A stretch of DNA of 64,000 nt from Sistotremastrum niveocremeum HHB9708 (taxonomy: Eukaryota; Basidiomycota; Agaricomycetes; Sistotremastrales; Sistotremastraceae), in NCBI GenBank assembly GCA_001630475.1, contig KV419462.1, positions 1-64,000 on the forward strand, in the 5' to 3' direction. Below, one piece after another: positions 47,973 through 60,283 of this stretch. The notes under the pieces were generated by a model, which was given only the letters and a program-made list of their open reading frames with translations, was not told where the DNA came from and did not search any database. A program made the translations under genes and the position numbers. The number at the start of each line of letters is the position of its first letter. The stretch's first letter is position 1.

Positions 47973-48053
47973 TAGCAGCAAAAGAAGTAGATTAAACTGG
48001 TTCGAGCAATATTGACAAAATATCCGACAGAATCGAATGAGCCAACAGTACTT

Positions 48054-49647
48054 TTAATACACGTATGGTATTATCCGCCATGGAACCAGGGCTTTATATT
48101 TCTCCCAGTCGGCGCCATATCTGCAGCGTTCGTCAGAATGAATGGCTGAGGCTGTGAGTAGTGGAAGCTCACTTCTTATAACAATTCTCGTCGTCGCGAA
48201 GCTGTCTATGGATTAACAAGACCAGAAAATATACCGGATAGAAATAGGTTATCGGGGTAGAGAATCCGGTGGTCAAGCTCCATGCAACAGACATGAGTAG
48301 GTCACCCCTAGTCAAATCAGTCAGGACGGAAACCGAGAGTATAACTGGAAACTAATTACAAGTAGTTTGGATGACGCGAGCGACCCCACCAGCCGGAGGT
48401 CAAGAGCTTAGTACCGCGAGCGGTGACCATGAATGTCAGATCTGAGACCGATGAGCTACTTGTTTTTTTAGTTGTTCCAACTCACTTTTAGGATTTCTTC
48501 CATTTCTGAAGTCATCCTTCTCGGCGTTGGCAACACGGAAAATATAATATCCCGTTACATTGAGAGCCAGAACGAGCGATGTGAAGACAGGTCCAAGTTC
48601 GACGGGATGGAATGCGAGATAACGGGCTTGTAATGAGTAAATAAATGGTACCCATGCTAAGTCGCCGATGGCAAGCATGAACCCAAAGCCGTCTGTTGTA
48701 ATGTCCATCGTCGTTAAGACTGATGGCTGGAGATAATCTTGAGTGCGAGTAACATTTGAAAGACGGAAATCGCGCGTACTTCGTTGTAAAGAGCATCCGC
48801 AACATAGAAGAATTGGAAAGCATTTATTAATATCATTGAATCGGTCACGGCACCCAGGCGAGTATATTGTTCACATGCCATAGCGAAGTTGATGATGGCC
48901 CAAAGAATGAGGCCAGGCCGGAGCTCGTTGAAGCATTTGATGTCGAAGGATCCAACCGACGGATTTAATTCCCTGCCAATGTAAAACTATGATCCATTTC
49001 AGTGGTGAAACCAAATGAAGTTCGCGTATTAGTGTACTCACGTCATAGATGAAGTTTCCAGAGTTGCCTCCTAAGGCAAGCAGCTTGCCAGGTTGGAATG
49101 ACATGGCGTAAACATAGAAAGCTTGAGCGAATGACATGATGACTGAAGCAGTCACCAGTCCGATCCAGCGATCGTAAATGACGGTAAAGATCGCGGGACC
49201 CTTACTCCAAAGAGTGCCACCTGTGATGCCCAAGACAAGCAGCAGGGTCGAGAAGGCTGCATTCTTAACCTGAGAGCTGCGACATAGCAGAATCGAGTAC
49301 AGGAACTCACCATTGATTTTGTACAATTTCTTTTGCCCATTCCTCATTAAGGAGCCTTCAACCCATGCTCCAGGCAAAATGGCCCATGATACGACACAGA
49401 AGGCGTACCATGCAAGGTACAGAACAAAAGCTTGGAGATCAAACAGAGAGAACCACCAGTCCAAGGAGGACACGGCTTTGATTAGATTGGGAGGAATATC
49501 CCACCAGCTGTTCGGACACCCTCCGCTTGCTTCTGAACACGCCAGAGAGAGACCAAAAGTCAAGAACGGCACGCCAAACGTGACTGCAAATGCCCCAGGG
49601 GGGCCCATAAACTCATAGTGAGTCGTCCTGGGGTTGAGCTCGGACAT
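48054..49647 (-). CDS. ERG24: C-14 sterol reductase
   Basis: ATG 49647 starts MSELNPRTTHYEFMGPPGAF. The body has about eight membrane segments with family motifs. VSWAILPGAWVEGSL and KKLYKING are typical of the delta14-reductase branch, and NFIYDFYIGRELNPSVGSFD lies in the ERG4/ERG24 signature region. The C-terminal block is SGWWGRSRHPNYLGDLLMSV, then FSTPITYFYPVYFLVLLIHR, ending VPWRIIPYVY-stop. The enzyme uses NADPH to reduce the C14-C15 double bond in ergosterol synthesis in the ER and is the target of morpholine antifungals. The delta14 branch is chosen over ERG4 because of the LPGxxVEG and RHPNY lines. Several short introns are present. Confidence 0.92.
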
Positions 49648-50029
49648 GGCGGTATGGCGAGAAATGGGTCGATCGATCTGGCCGTGGTGGCACGACTGCT
49701 TCCAAGTTTAGCGTGCGCGCGTGGTCACGTGCCTGAGTCAGGATATTTCTTTTCCAATTTTGCGTGTCGGCTTGTTGGTTGGCTACGGGCTGTGATTGAC
49801 AAGCAAGCTTCGCGCAAACGACGAGCAGGTGCTGAGCTATTTTCTGAAACACGGATCAGAACGATTAGCACATGTAACCCCGTTGTTAGAGTTACACAAC
49901 AAAATACTGGTCCCTTGCCGCATGACCTTCTACTCCTGACGCGTCTGGCGGCTATGCTCGATCTCGCTTCTCACTTGTCCTCAGGCTATTTGTGATAGCT
50001 CACTCTGGCGACTGCCTTCAGCATTCAGC
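49648..50029. promoter_or_regulatory. Divergent region, ERG24 / Zn2Cys6 regulator
   Basis: 382 bases between start codons, with no TATA box obvious. Short open frames overlap both ends and are not convincing genes. Shared regulation of the two genes is possible but unproven. Confidence 0.45.
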
Positions 50030-53000
50030 ATGTCTTGGCCCAACGACTCCGAGTGGAAAACATCCCCATATCCTCCGCAGTTCTGGGGCGCCGGCAATGT
50101 CTCTTTGCCTTCGGGGGACACTCAGGGAGACCATTCATCTCATCAAATCCAATCTCCTGCAGGATGGACCCAACCTCTAGCTTCACATTTGAATCAGTCC
50201 AACAATGCTTCCCCTCAGTCTCTCACAAGCTTGACTGTCCCTATGGATCGTAGTGCCTCAGCGTCAACGCACGCTAGCAACTCGGCTGTAGCAAACAGTA
50301 CGGTAGATCAGGAGTCAGACGACGATGAAACACAAGATCTCGAAGGACAACCTGCGGGGCCTCCTCGAAAGTCTAAGATCAAATTGACCCGTGGATCCAG
50401 GTGCGCTCCCCCTTTCTCAGCATCCTTCAGGCTTCAAGCTCAGAATGTTGACGCATATATAGAGCTTGCACAGTTTGTCGAAAGCTGAAACTTCGTTGTG
50501 TTGGTGGGGAGCAGGGTGGATCCTGCAAGAAATGCCTCAGTACGAATCAGGAATGCATCTTCCCCGAGTCGAATCGAGGAAAATCATCCAAAAAGTAAGA
50601 CAGTAGCTCATTTCGCCGTCTCGTACTGAGCAACACATCAGAACTCAGGAGGAGCTGGCTCGCTCGGTGCGAAAGATGGAGCGGTCTTTGGAGACTGTCA
50701 TAAAATCCATCAATAACCCTCTTCTTAACTCCATGTCATCAGGAATGGCGTCTTTGCCTTCGTCTCCTCCCTCAATTCCTCCGGATGCGATCCAGACGTA
50801 CGGCACTCCTCCTGTCCCTCTGGCGGAACCACGACTCCCCTCGTATGAAGACACTTCTCCCAGACTACCTTCCTTACCTTTGGATACTCTGAACCCACTC
50901 GGGCTATTAGCCGAGGCTAGCTTGGCCAATGAAAAAGCGTTGGAGGACGTTCAATCGAAGGACCATGGATCCACGGCCGATTCTTCATCTGCTATGTCCG
51001 ATCCTTCTCGTAAGATCGGCATCGCTAACGAACGCTATTTTAAGCCTGGTGAGTGGGATACGACGATTCCTTGCTTATGCTGAAGCGAACCCGAAGGTCC
51101 TATGACTTTATTGCCAATGAGACGCCGGTTTATCGAACAGCAAGTGCAACCGGAGATGCTGAGTTTTGTCTCTACCAATGAAGTGCTTGAGCTCTTCAAA
51201 CTGTATGCTCTCGCCGCTCTCTTCATCAACTTTTCTATTCACCTTCGATAGGTTTTTTGAGCACATCAATGTTTGTCTATTGTGTATCGTGGGCGCAAGG
51301 TGCTGACCATTAATCATAGCACCACTGCTGCTTGCTTGTGCCTGAATATCATACCCCATCTTTCGTCTGTTCTCGATCTCCGTTCCTGTTGACGACCAGT
51401 AAGTTGAACACAAAAATTGTATCCGACGCACCTCATACGAATGTCTAGTTTGTGCCATTGCATCAAAATATAGCCCGACTACTGCCATCCATCACGAGCG
51501 CTTGACCAATCTTGCAAAGCATCTTGCTTTCGACGTTCCTCAGAAAGGCTACAAATCACTCGAGGTCAAACCTTCAGATATCTCGAATCGTGCCGATCTG
51601 ATTCCCACGTAGATCGTCCAAGCTTATCTCTTGCTGACACTATGGGGTTATGGACATGCTGACATGTATGAGCATGACACTACGTGGTTGCTGTTGGGGA
51701 TGGCCATCCGCACAGCTACAGATCTAAATCTTCACCGCAAACTTCCCGAAACTAGTGGAACTAGAGAGGGCATCCAGTCGGCTGTTGAGCTGCATAATCG
51801 CGAGAGAACCTGGATGTAAGTTGAGGCAAAAGTGTTTGATTAACACCATGCTGAATACATTATGCCAGTCTTTGTTTCGTCCTGGATCGCAGCATCAGTG
51901 CCCAACTTGGAAAGCCGCACACGATCCAAGAAGAGTGCGTCCTATCGCACCTGTAGGATTCATCCGTCCTCATTTAACGCATATAGTTATATAATCCGGA
52001 ATGTGTCCACCTGGTGGCGTAAACCTGTTGCCGTTCCCCTGGACTCTGGCTTGGCCGCATATGCTGTGAGCCAAGTAACGTTTTCTCCAGCGTCGCGGAC
52101 TGACACACTGCAACAGGAACTGCAGATGATCATCGCACGTAGCCTTGAGCTTCTGTATTCGGGAACCGACACTCCTTCGGGTTTGCAAGCCGATTGCAAT
52201 TATCTGCTCGTCACGAAGTCGTTGGAAAGTCAGCTGATGGTGTTACGAGATCAATGGGCACTGCACACGAGGTACTACCATCATGTTCTTGAGTACTGAT
52301 CATTCGTCTGATCTCATATCTTAGTCATTACTGTGGTGAGTCGACTTGTTCTCTGTATCAAGCTGTAGTCACCGAAACAAGTCAAAAGCTCCTGATGATC
52401 AACCGATTGACGACGTCAAGACATTCTGGAACGTTATTGCTCGGTTTTATTATCATTATACTCTCTTGCTTCTGTATTCGTTCGGCCTTCAAGATGCTGT
52501 TGAACGCACCCCAATCAATCTTGGCCATTTCTACTCCAAATGTCATTCTGCTGCAAAGGCATGTGTGTTGGTGGTACGCGATGAATTAGGGCCCCTAGGT
52601 TTCCTCCGGTATTCTCCCGACAGCCACTTTGTCCAATGCTCGTATGCTGTCCTTACTTTGTTAAAGGTATGTGGCGCCTTGAGAGTATGAACTACGTTAC
52701 TTAGTTATGCATGCCAATAGCTCTTACGACCTGAGTTCAACAACTTCCACGATGGCGACACCGAGACCTTACAACTTGTTCGCGATATCGCTGTGCTACT
52801 AGAGCAAATTGCAGTGGGCTCTTATCACACACCAGCTCTATATAGTTCCTTCTTGAAGGGGCTTATTGCGACTCGTGAAGCGCAAATGTCGCAGGCGCAG
52901 GATGGACCGCAATATCTCAGTAGTCACGCGATGGACGAGGTCCAAGGCAATAATTTGACGGCGTCGTCGGTACCTGTGGACAGTGTGCTCAGCGGGGGTT

Positions 53001-53181
53001 TCTGGGATAGCATGCTAATTCCAGGTATGAAATCTCGTGGAACGTTTGTGCATTCTAATCATGGAACTTAGGATATAATACACCGGAGAGCCTTTCAGGC
53101 GGATACGTATATGGTGCTGACGGCGGTAGTTTCATTCCGCAGCTGGGTGACGGCATGCAATATGGCAAGGGGATGCATTGA
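50030..53181 (+). CDS. Zn2Cys6 transcription factor with fungal_trans domain
   Basis: ATG 50030 begins a Ser/Gln-rich N-terminus of about 120 residues. After a short intron the frame gives ACTVCRKLKLRCVGGEQ then GSCKKCLSTNQECIF, a binuclear zinc cluster with spacing C-x2-C-x6-C-x8-C-x2-C-x6-C. A coiled segment (EELARSVRKMERSLETVIKS) could mediate dimerisation. The middle domain includes LLLTLWGYGHADMYEHDTTW, LLGMAIRTATDLNLHRKLP and a following RTWM, typical of PF04082. The last exon ends MQYGKGMH-stop. It is presumably a nuclear, DNA-binding regulator, and its targets are unknown. The neighbour ERG24 is divergent, which makes a sterol-regulatory link conceivable but unsupported by motif. Many internal introns are short, so exon joins between 51080 and 52350 are approximate. 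Confidence 0.88.
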
Positions 53182-53292
53182 ATGTATCATTTCGTAGGGT
53201 GCATTGCCTTTTCGCGAGCGGTGAGCCCGCGCAGATCAGTGTCCGCTTTGCACGTGCTACACGATCAAACTTTGATTTCACCAAACCATCTT

Positions 53293-54825
53293 TTATGTAG
53301 TTTCCGGTCTCTGTATTTTTAGTGCAATCGATGCCATTTCCAAGGCCCCTTCTCTGGTTTTGTTACCTGCCAACATGTTGTTGGTGAACTTTTCTTAAGA
53401 AGGCAGGGATACTCACCTCCAATGAAGCCAGATGCGTGTACAAAGACACATCCTGGGACGCCAGTCTTCTTGGAAAGGTCATCGTCTCTGACACCCCGCC
53501 AATCCTCAGGAAGGGCTAATCGGCTCTGGAAACTAGCGGGGTTCACTGGCACCGCTTGAATGCGCCAAGTCCCGCCAAATTCGTCGGGGTAAAGAACGTA
53601 GTAAGGATGTGAATCGTCCAGAATCTTCAACTCCGTCTCAAGGTCGAACAAGTGTTCCTTCGCAAGAAATCAATGAATGAGAAGTTGTGACGTTTATCAA
53701 TTACCTTCCAAGGTGCAAAGACGTCGAATATCGCAATTCTTTGACTGGGGTGTACGCTCGCGCGGGATTGCAGAGCTGTTGCAACAAGATCACGAGCAGG
53801 TAGCCAAGACTTGCCATAGTAGTCAAGTCGGTCCAGGAACTCAGTGCCTGTGAGATTTGATGCCGTAAGAAAGAGATCCTGTCGATTGATCATTGAGATT
53901 AAGTAGACAAGAACACCTAAACCATCTTACGTCGATGGAATAAGATTCGGAGGATTTATTCCAAGGAGGATTCAGCCAGCCAACTCTACTTGAGAGATCC
54001 GTTCGAATCTTGTATTTGGGCTCCAACGTGGTGTCGTACTGCTCTATACCGTTGTCTATGGCATCTATGCCCTCAATGAATTCCTGGTCCGTGTGTGAGG
54101 GACGCGATATACTCGTTTAGATGGCTGCTAAGACATACGGCATATAATTTGAGATATAGGATCTGAATTCGCGCATCCTCAGGGGAAAATCCTAACCGAG
54201 AAGCAATAATTTCCTCTCCGAAGTGCCTGCTATGGGTCAAAAATGAATGCGATCGCGAAGGAATGACACTCACTTGTAGATCAGACCAGCGGATGATAGC
54301 TTGGTGGTGAAACCGTGTCCGAAAACCTCTCCAAAACCGCGTTGATGGTGATCAAAACGTTGGGTGTGGACATCATAAACCGCTCCAACATCAACGACAA
54401 CGTCACATTTATCCAGGATGACCGAGTCTCTGGTGCGAATAAGACCTGACATGTACATCGTCCATCCATCGTGAATATGGAAGCAATTCAGGGCAGATAC
54501 GCACTTGAGCCTTTGTACTGGTCTGTCAGCCGAAGCAGGAAAACAGCGAGAGCTTCATCGCAGTGAAATGACCCGTTATGTGTACCAATGACCTTCTAAA
54601 AGCTTTAATCCCTTCCGGAGAATTTAAAGACATCGAGCGGTGAGTTCGTACCTTGGACGACTTTTCAGTGCGAGCCCGTTTGGGGTCCGGCGAAGTAGAC
54701 ATGTGTTGTTTGTCGGTCCACTTCAGGCTACGAAAGGATATCAATTTAGGCAACTGTCGAGGATAACGAGGACCAAAACGACCCCAAGAATGAAATAATC
54801 TGATGCAGACAGGAGTTCTCAACAT
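53293..54825 (-). CDS. MYG1: MYG1 family metal-dependent exonuclease
   Basis: The core reads [19 protein letters not shown] then [20 protein letters not shown], the DHH-type motif (FDHHQ), followed by [28 protein letters not shown] lies in the middle. The C-terminal block [16 protein letters not shown] continues with [19 protein letters not shown]. Two starts are possible in frame. ATG 54825 adds about 41 residues rich in Arg and hydrophobics ([20 protein letters not shown]), a likely mitochondrial leader, whereas ATG 54702 gives [17 protein letters not shown] with a nuclear-like basic patch. Human MYG1 is reported in both compartments as a 3'-5' RNA exonuclease. I chose the upstream start because it keeps the leader. 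Introns are short and numerous. Confidence 0.9.
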
Positions 54826-54898
54826 CAAATTATCGTTCACGCCATGACCCGGATGACTATGGAGTGGTTTAAGTTTTAGATTTAATTACAGAATCTAT

Positions 54899-56493
54899 CT
54901 AACGGCGTTCTAGTATGCCAGAGAGGCCATATCCGCCCGGATTCTGCGAGACCGAGTTTTGAGTATCAAAAGCGTTTTTCGAGTCCATAGAAACGTACCT
55001 GTTATAATCAAGGATACCCTCAACTCGTCCAACAGCGGCGAGAGCAAAGTCTTTGTCCCACAGATATTGTCGGGCGACACGTTGAATTTCGGCGGGGGTT
55101 ACTGCGTCAACCGCGTTTTCGATTTGCTTGGGCGTAAGTCTACGACCGGTAGTAACGAGCTGTCTGCCAATATCTTCAGCGATGGCCGAGGTTCCATCCA
55201 AAGATAACAGCAAGCTGGCTTTGAGCTGGTTCTTAGCGCGCTCGACCTCAAGCTCGGTTGGTGCAATGGACATCCGGGTCCACTCCTTCAGAGTGAAGTG
55301 GATCAGGTCATCCAGGTTAAGGTGATTCTCTGACACCAGATAAATTCCCCATAATCCAGTGTCGGAATAAGAGGTGGAGAAAGACATGTAACTGTTGGCC
55401 AGGTTATTCGACGAAATGATATGGCTTAGCCGGGATGATAAGAGAGGCGAAGCACCGAGTGATCGATCCCAGTTGCCGAAGATGGACTGCATCACGAGCA
55501 TGGGGAAGTAGTCGGGTGATGACCATCCAACACCTTCGACAGCAATGGCAAAGTTGGCGGTGGGCATTGTGTCGTCACGCACCCGAACTTCAGAGCCGAC
55601 GAAGGCTGTTTGGCGGTGGGCTTGCTTGCCCAGAGGTATGGGGTTCGATGACACGGGAAGCGAAGAGAAATGCTTCTCAGCAAGTTTAACAAGCTCTTCA
55701 TGTTCGACGCCCCCAGTACCGACAAGAACCATTCTATCGGATGTGTAGTTGGTCTTGATGTATGAAGAAAGATCATCTTTCTTGATGGACAGAATGTTTT
55801 CCTTCGGTCCTAGGATCGTTCTTCCAAGGGGCTGACCTGAAGCGAGACGGTCAGACTGGGGTAAGAATCGGGAAAGGCAATCTGCTCGCCTTGGAAAGCA
55901 ACGGCATGCAAATGGTCAAACACAACCTCTTCCAACTGCTTATCAACTTCCTGCTGCTCCCGAAGTATGACGTCTCTTTCTCTCTCAATAGCACTGCCCT
56001 CGAGCTTTGAGTTCTGAAGGATGTCGCTAATGATGTCGACTGCAACAGGGACGTCTTTTCGGAAACTCTTGGCATAGTAAACAGTCTGTTCGCGAGACGT
56101 GTACGCGTTGAGATGCGCTCCCAAATTTTCGACTTCGAGCTCCAACCCATGCTGGCTACGGCGACCGGTCCCTTTGAATGCCATATGCTCCAAGAAATGG
56201 GCCGTGCCATTGGTTGCATCGGTCTCGGCTCGAGATCCAGCGTCAATCCAAACGCCAACTGTAGCGGTCTGTGCATGAGAGTGCGCTTCCGTTGCGACCG
56301 TCAGACCATTGGATAAAGTGGTCACTTGAGTCGTTGGCGCAGACAGATCAATGGCAGTGGCCAGCGAACGGCTGATGACCTAAGGCTCACTTAAGCACCA
56401 GACATGTTGATCATCGTAGAAACGACCTACAGGCTGTCTTATAGACCGTCTGACAGCTGAACGAGCCGTCGAAGCCAGAAAGCGCGAAACCAT
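54899..56493 (-). CDS. MAS1: Mitochondrial processing peptidase, beta subunit
   Basis: ATG 56493 encodes [20 protein letters not shown], an Arg/Ser-rich presequence, spliced to [20 protein letters not shown]. The zinc site [14 protein letters not shown] (H-x-x-E-H) is complete, with the third-ligand glutamate expected about 76 residues on in the conserved REQQEVDKQ region. Later blocks are [20 protein letters not shown] and [20 protein letters not shown]. The end is [15 protein letters not shown]-stop. This catalytic subunit pairs with MPP-alpha to cleave matrix presequences. The intact HxxEH shows it is beta and not alpha. The start codon lies only 54 bases from that of the divergent CoA-transferase gene. 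Confidence 0.93.
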
Positions 56494-56547
56494 CGCAAGT
56501 TTTCGATGAGAGCGGAGTTTCAAATTGGTGAGCGCTGAAACTTTGAA
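56494..56547. promoter_or_regulatory. Very compact bidirectional promoter
   Basis: Only 54 bases separate the MPP-beta ATG (56493, minus) from the CoA-transferase ATG (56548, plus). Both transcripts must start within this gap or inside the partner's coding sequence. It is a purine/pyrimidine-mixed stretch with no TATA box. Confidence 0.5.
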
Positions 56548-58307
56548 ATGCAAGCCGTCGAAAGCCTCGTGAAAGAGCTAGCACTGGAACTTCCTTTGAA
56601 GAATCTACATCTATCTGGGTCTCCGGATCTTGCGGTTCAGTCGTCTTTCAAATTAGGTCAGGTTGCCCAGGTATGCTGAGTCCTCAGCTGCATAATCCAG
56701 TATAAACGGGTGTTGCTTCTCTGGGCTTAAGGCTACGATTGGATTGGCTGCATTCTCTGCAGTACACCTGGATGCTCTAAGAACGGGAAGATCTCAATCT
56801 GTTTCTGTCGATGCGAGGCATGCAGTTCTTGAATTCAGTGCGTCGCTGAATGCGGCCTTCATGACCCTCCGTATCCATTCACCTTGCAGACAGTACACTC
56901 TATTACTCTCGCAACGCGAATAAGTCCCGTCCACCATCCTTGTGGGACGATCTGAGTGGGATGTATCGAACAGCGGATTCGAACTACGTTCGTATCCATA
57001 CCAATTTCCCCCAGTGATCATCTCCTTTTGTCCTGTACAAGAACGCCGTAGCTCAAGAATCTTGTAGCCACAAGCAGGGCATTGTGGATCTTCTCCGCTG
57101 CCAGCCTACCAAACAGTCTATATCCTTGGCTTTAAGTTCTCAAAATTCGTTCTCCTTCGAATCAGACGCAGCTTCTGGCAAGATGTGTGCATCGGCTATG
57201 AGAACCTTTTCACAGTGGGACGCGCACCCTCATGCCAAGGCTCTCATCGGCGTTCCGCCTGTCGAAATCATCAAAGTGGGCAATGCACCAAAGAGGCCGC
57301 CCTGTCCTCATGCGAAGAGTCCGCTCGATGGCATCCGTGTTCTAGACTTAACCAGGGTCCTCGCAGGTCCAATCTGTGGGCGAAGCCTTGCAGGTGAGTA
57401 AAAACGGATGCGTAGACCTATATCTCTGATTAACACCAATGTTTTACAGCTTTCGGGGCCGACGTTCGGTGGGTCACCTCTCCGAACCTTCCCGATTTAC
57501 CCGATCTCGACATCGAGACGTCACGGGGCAAACGTACCACCCAGTTAGATCTAACCCAGTCTGGCCCCTTGTCTCAACTCGAAGACCTTACGAGGCAGTC
57601 TGATGTGTTCTTGCAAGCTTATCGGCCTGGCGGTCTCTCTAGCAAAGGCTTTGGGGTTCGAGATGTCGTTGAGCTTCGCCCAGGGATTGTCTATGCCAAC
57701 CTGACCGCCTATGGGTATGATGGACCTTGGAAAGATAAACGAGGGGTTTGTCATATCGTCTTCCTTGCTTTAATATCGGCAACTTACTTCAGCGACAGTT
57801 TGACTCCTTGGTACAGACCGCCACTGGATTCAATCATGCGGAGGGCCTGGCTTTCAGTGATTATCACGGGCGTGCTTTCGAGCCCCGTCCGTTTCCCATG
57901 CAAGCTATCGACCATGCCGCTGGATATCTCCTTACGTTGGGTATCATAACCGCTCTCGGGAAAACGATAACGGTTGGTCATTTGATTTCTTCAGGCACTT
58001 TCAGTGACATGTTGCGCAGGAGGGAGGTTCCTGGGAGGTTCGAGTTTCTCTCGCAGCTGTTGGACAGTGGATCCGTTCATTAGGGCGTACCGATTTGGAA
58101 ACAGCTTTCGGTCAGGCCAAGGCATATCCTTCTCGTAATGATCCCGAGATCATCGCATTATCTCATGAAACTGAGAAGGACGGTGACAAAGAGACTTTGA
58201 CAGTCCTGAGACATGCTTACATTCTATCTGAAACTCCTGTCCGAGAAGGTATCGCACCTCTCTCTTTGAACGCTCATGAAGCAGAATGGTTGGAGACTAA
58301 CTTGTGA
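56548..58307 (+). CDS. Family III CoA-transferase (CaiB/BaiF type)
   Basis: ATG 56548 starts MQAVESLVKELALELPLKNL. The frame runs by way of short introns through GLAAFSAVHLDALRTGRSQS, AKALIGVPPVEIIKVGNAPK, then the diagnostic SPLDGIRVLDLTRVLAGPIC and GADVRWVTSPNLPD. Further family lines are DVFLQAYRPGGLSSKGFGV, PGIVYANLTAYGYDGPW and FPMQAIDHAAGYLLTLGII. The end is APLSLNAHEAEWLETNL. The catalytic aspartate typical of the family could not be pinned down by eye. Family III enzymes move CoA between carboxylic acids through a ping-pong mechanism. Substrate and compartment are unknown. Confidence 0.85.
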
Positions 58308-58385
58308 GAAATATGGATGAACGATTTTACTGATACGTCCCCTAATGAAACTTGCTGATGTATCTTAATTCTTCAACTATGTCAG

Positions 58386-60267
58386 TTGCGATACAATTAC
58401 TTCTCACAAGGCTTCTTAGATGCCCTGACTGAACGGCTGGCCTTCAGGGTCCAACTGCTCAGAAGCAATTCGGCATTTGCCAGAGCCGGCATTCTTTTGA
58501 CCTCTCTTGTTTCAGCCCAGTTTCGCAATCAAATCCCTTCTTAGAGATATGAGAAGCCCTGATTTCAGGGATTCGGACTATGTCCCACCACTTCCAAAAG
58601 AATATGCGGACCCCTCCAAAATAAGTGACTACCTCACCGATCTGGTCAATTACCTAGATTCGCTTCTTCCTCGCTCGCTGTTGTTTTCGCATCCGATTCA
58701 GATTGCGACAGGAGAACAAGAAATAGATCCAACGTGGCTCAAATGGTGGGACTGGGCGGCTGAGGAAGAGACCGGTGCTTGTCCTCATTGGAAAGTGCTT
58801 GCCCAAATGCTCTGTCGGGATTCATCATATCAGGATTGCCGATGCACTGAGAGTCTATCGATTTACAGCCGACGATGCTTATGATGCGAAAGCACACCAT
58901 GTGCCGGCATCTATCGCTGCCTTGGTATCGGCGGTGAGGAAACTGGCGCTTCCACGGAACGTGTTTCACACCTACCCAAGATCGTCTGCAATCAGCCAAT
59001 ACCAAGGTGTATCCCAGAAGAAACAACATGAAATTATTCAGATGACATCTCTCATCTGCTCAATTTTGCGAGGCACAGACATTAAGCATGTCGTAGATAT
59101 TGGGGCGGGACAGGTCTGGAGGTTCATTATTCGTTCAGTTTGGTACTGACTGAAGTCAGGGTTACGTTACAATGGAACTGCGGCGTTCTCGGCCAGATCT
59201 GCATATCCTGGCTTTGGATACATCCGATCAACAGACCACGGGCGCTCAGAAGCACCAAGCCCGCTTTACCTCAAAATCCCATCCACACATCTTCTCTTCG
59301 AATTCTGGAAGTTTGACTCGCCGTACAGTGTTCGTAACAGTTGAAACATTACACTCTTCCATACGCTCGTGGCTGCATGATCTCAACACCCACGACGAAA
59401 AGACGCCCGTTCTATTAATCGGGTTGCACGCATGTGGTCCCCTAACACCGACGATCATGAAAACTTTTCTAGAATGCTCGACTCCGAGCCCTTCCAGGTC
59501 TTGGTTCGCCGCCGGCCAATTAATCATTGGTTGTTGCTATAACCTTCTGCAGGAAGCAGGTAAACGAATTTCTCGCCATCTCGCCAAATTTGCTGCTTTC
59601 GCTAATAGTTTGTATACGTTCAGACTATCCCTTGTCAAATATGACCAAAAAAGCCTTTTCGGCCAATGTTTCTCGCTTTGTTATGGGACACGATCATCTC
59701 CATCTGGCAGCTCAGACGCCGATGCTATGGCTTTCGGACACAGCTGCGTCCCAAGATGCTGCGTTAGCTCTTCGAAAAGTAGCGTTTCGAGCCCTCCTTG
59801 CTAAATTGGTACACTCCGTGAAATCATCTGAAGATGCGGGCATTGGACTCGAACCGTCTTCAGGAGATTGGGTACCTCCGAGGAGCATTGGCCGGCTGCC
59901 CGACAGAGTTTACGTCGACTTTCCAACATATGTCTCCGCTGCTCTTCAAAAGCACTCCCCCGATCCCGAGATTTCTAGGATCTGGACCGAACGGGTTCTA
60001 TCCAGCCGAGCCACTCCCCAAGAAGAATCAACTCTACTTCGTCGGTTAGAGATTCTGCACCTGCTCCGCTGCTTCTTGGGTCCCCTCGTCGAATCCCTTC
60101 TAGTGACAGACAGATTCGTCGCGTTACAAGAGACGTTGGAAAATATGGTAGCAGGCTGGGGAGAGAAGAGGACAAAACTCATCAATGTTTTCGATCAAGC
60201 AACGGGTAGCGCCAGGAATTTAGCCCTGTTAGTTGAACCTCTTCCCGTAGCCGCAGAAGAGAGGTAG
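58386..60267 (+). CDS. METTL25/RRNAD1-like methyltransferase
   Basis: The first exon I can support reads YNYFSQGFLDALTERLAFR from about 58390. The initiating ATG is probably further left but no clean splice could be found. The product continues with PPLPKEYADPSKISDYLTDL, then the SAM-binding motif VVDIGAGQGYVTMELRR, created by an intron near 59110-59160. Later family motifs are VLLIGLHACGPLTPTIMKTF and IIGCCYNLLQEADYPLS. A conserved C-terminal helical region follows (YVDFPTYVSAALQK, LHLLRCFLGPLVESLLVTD). It is probably a class I methyltransferase, and its substrate is not established for the family. The stop is 16 bases from that of USB1 on the other strand. Confidence 0.83.
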
Positions 60268-60283
60268 TTTCCAAAGATTCATA

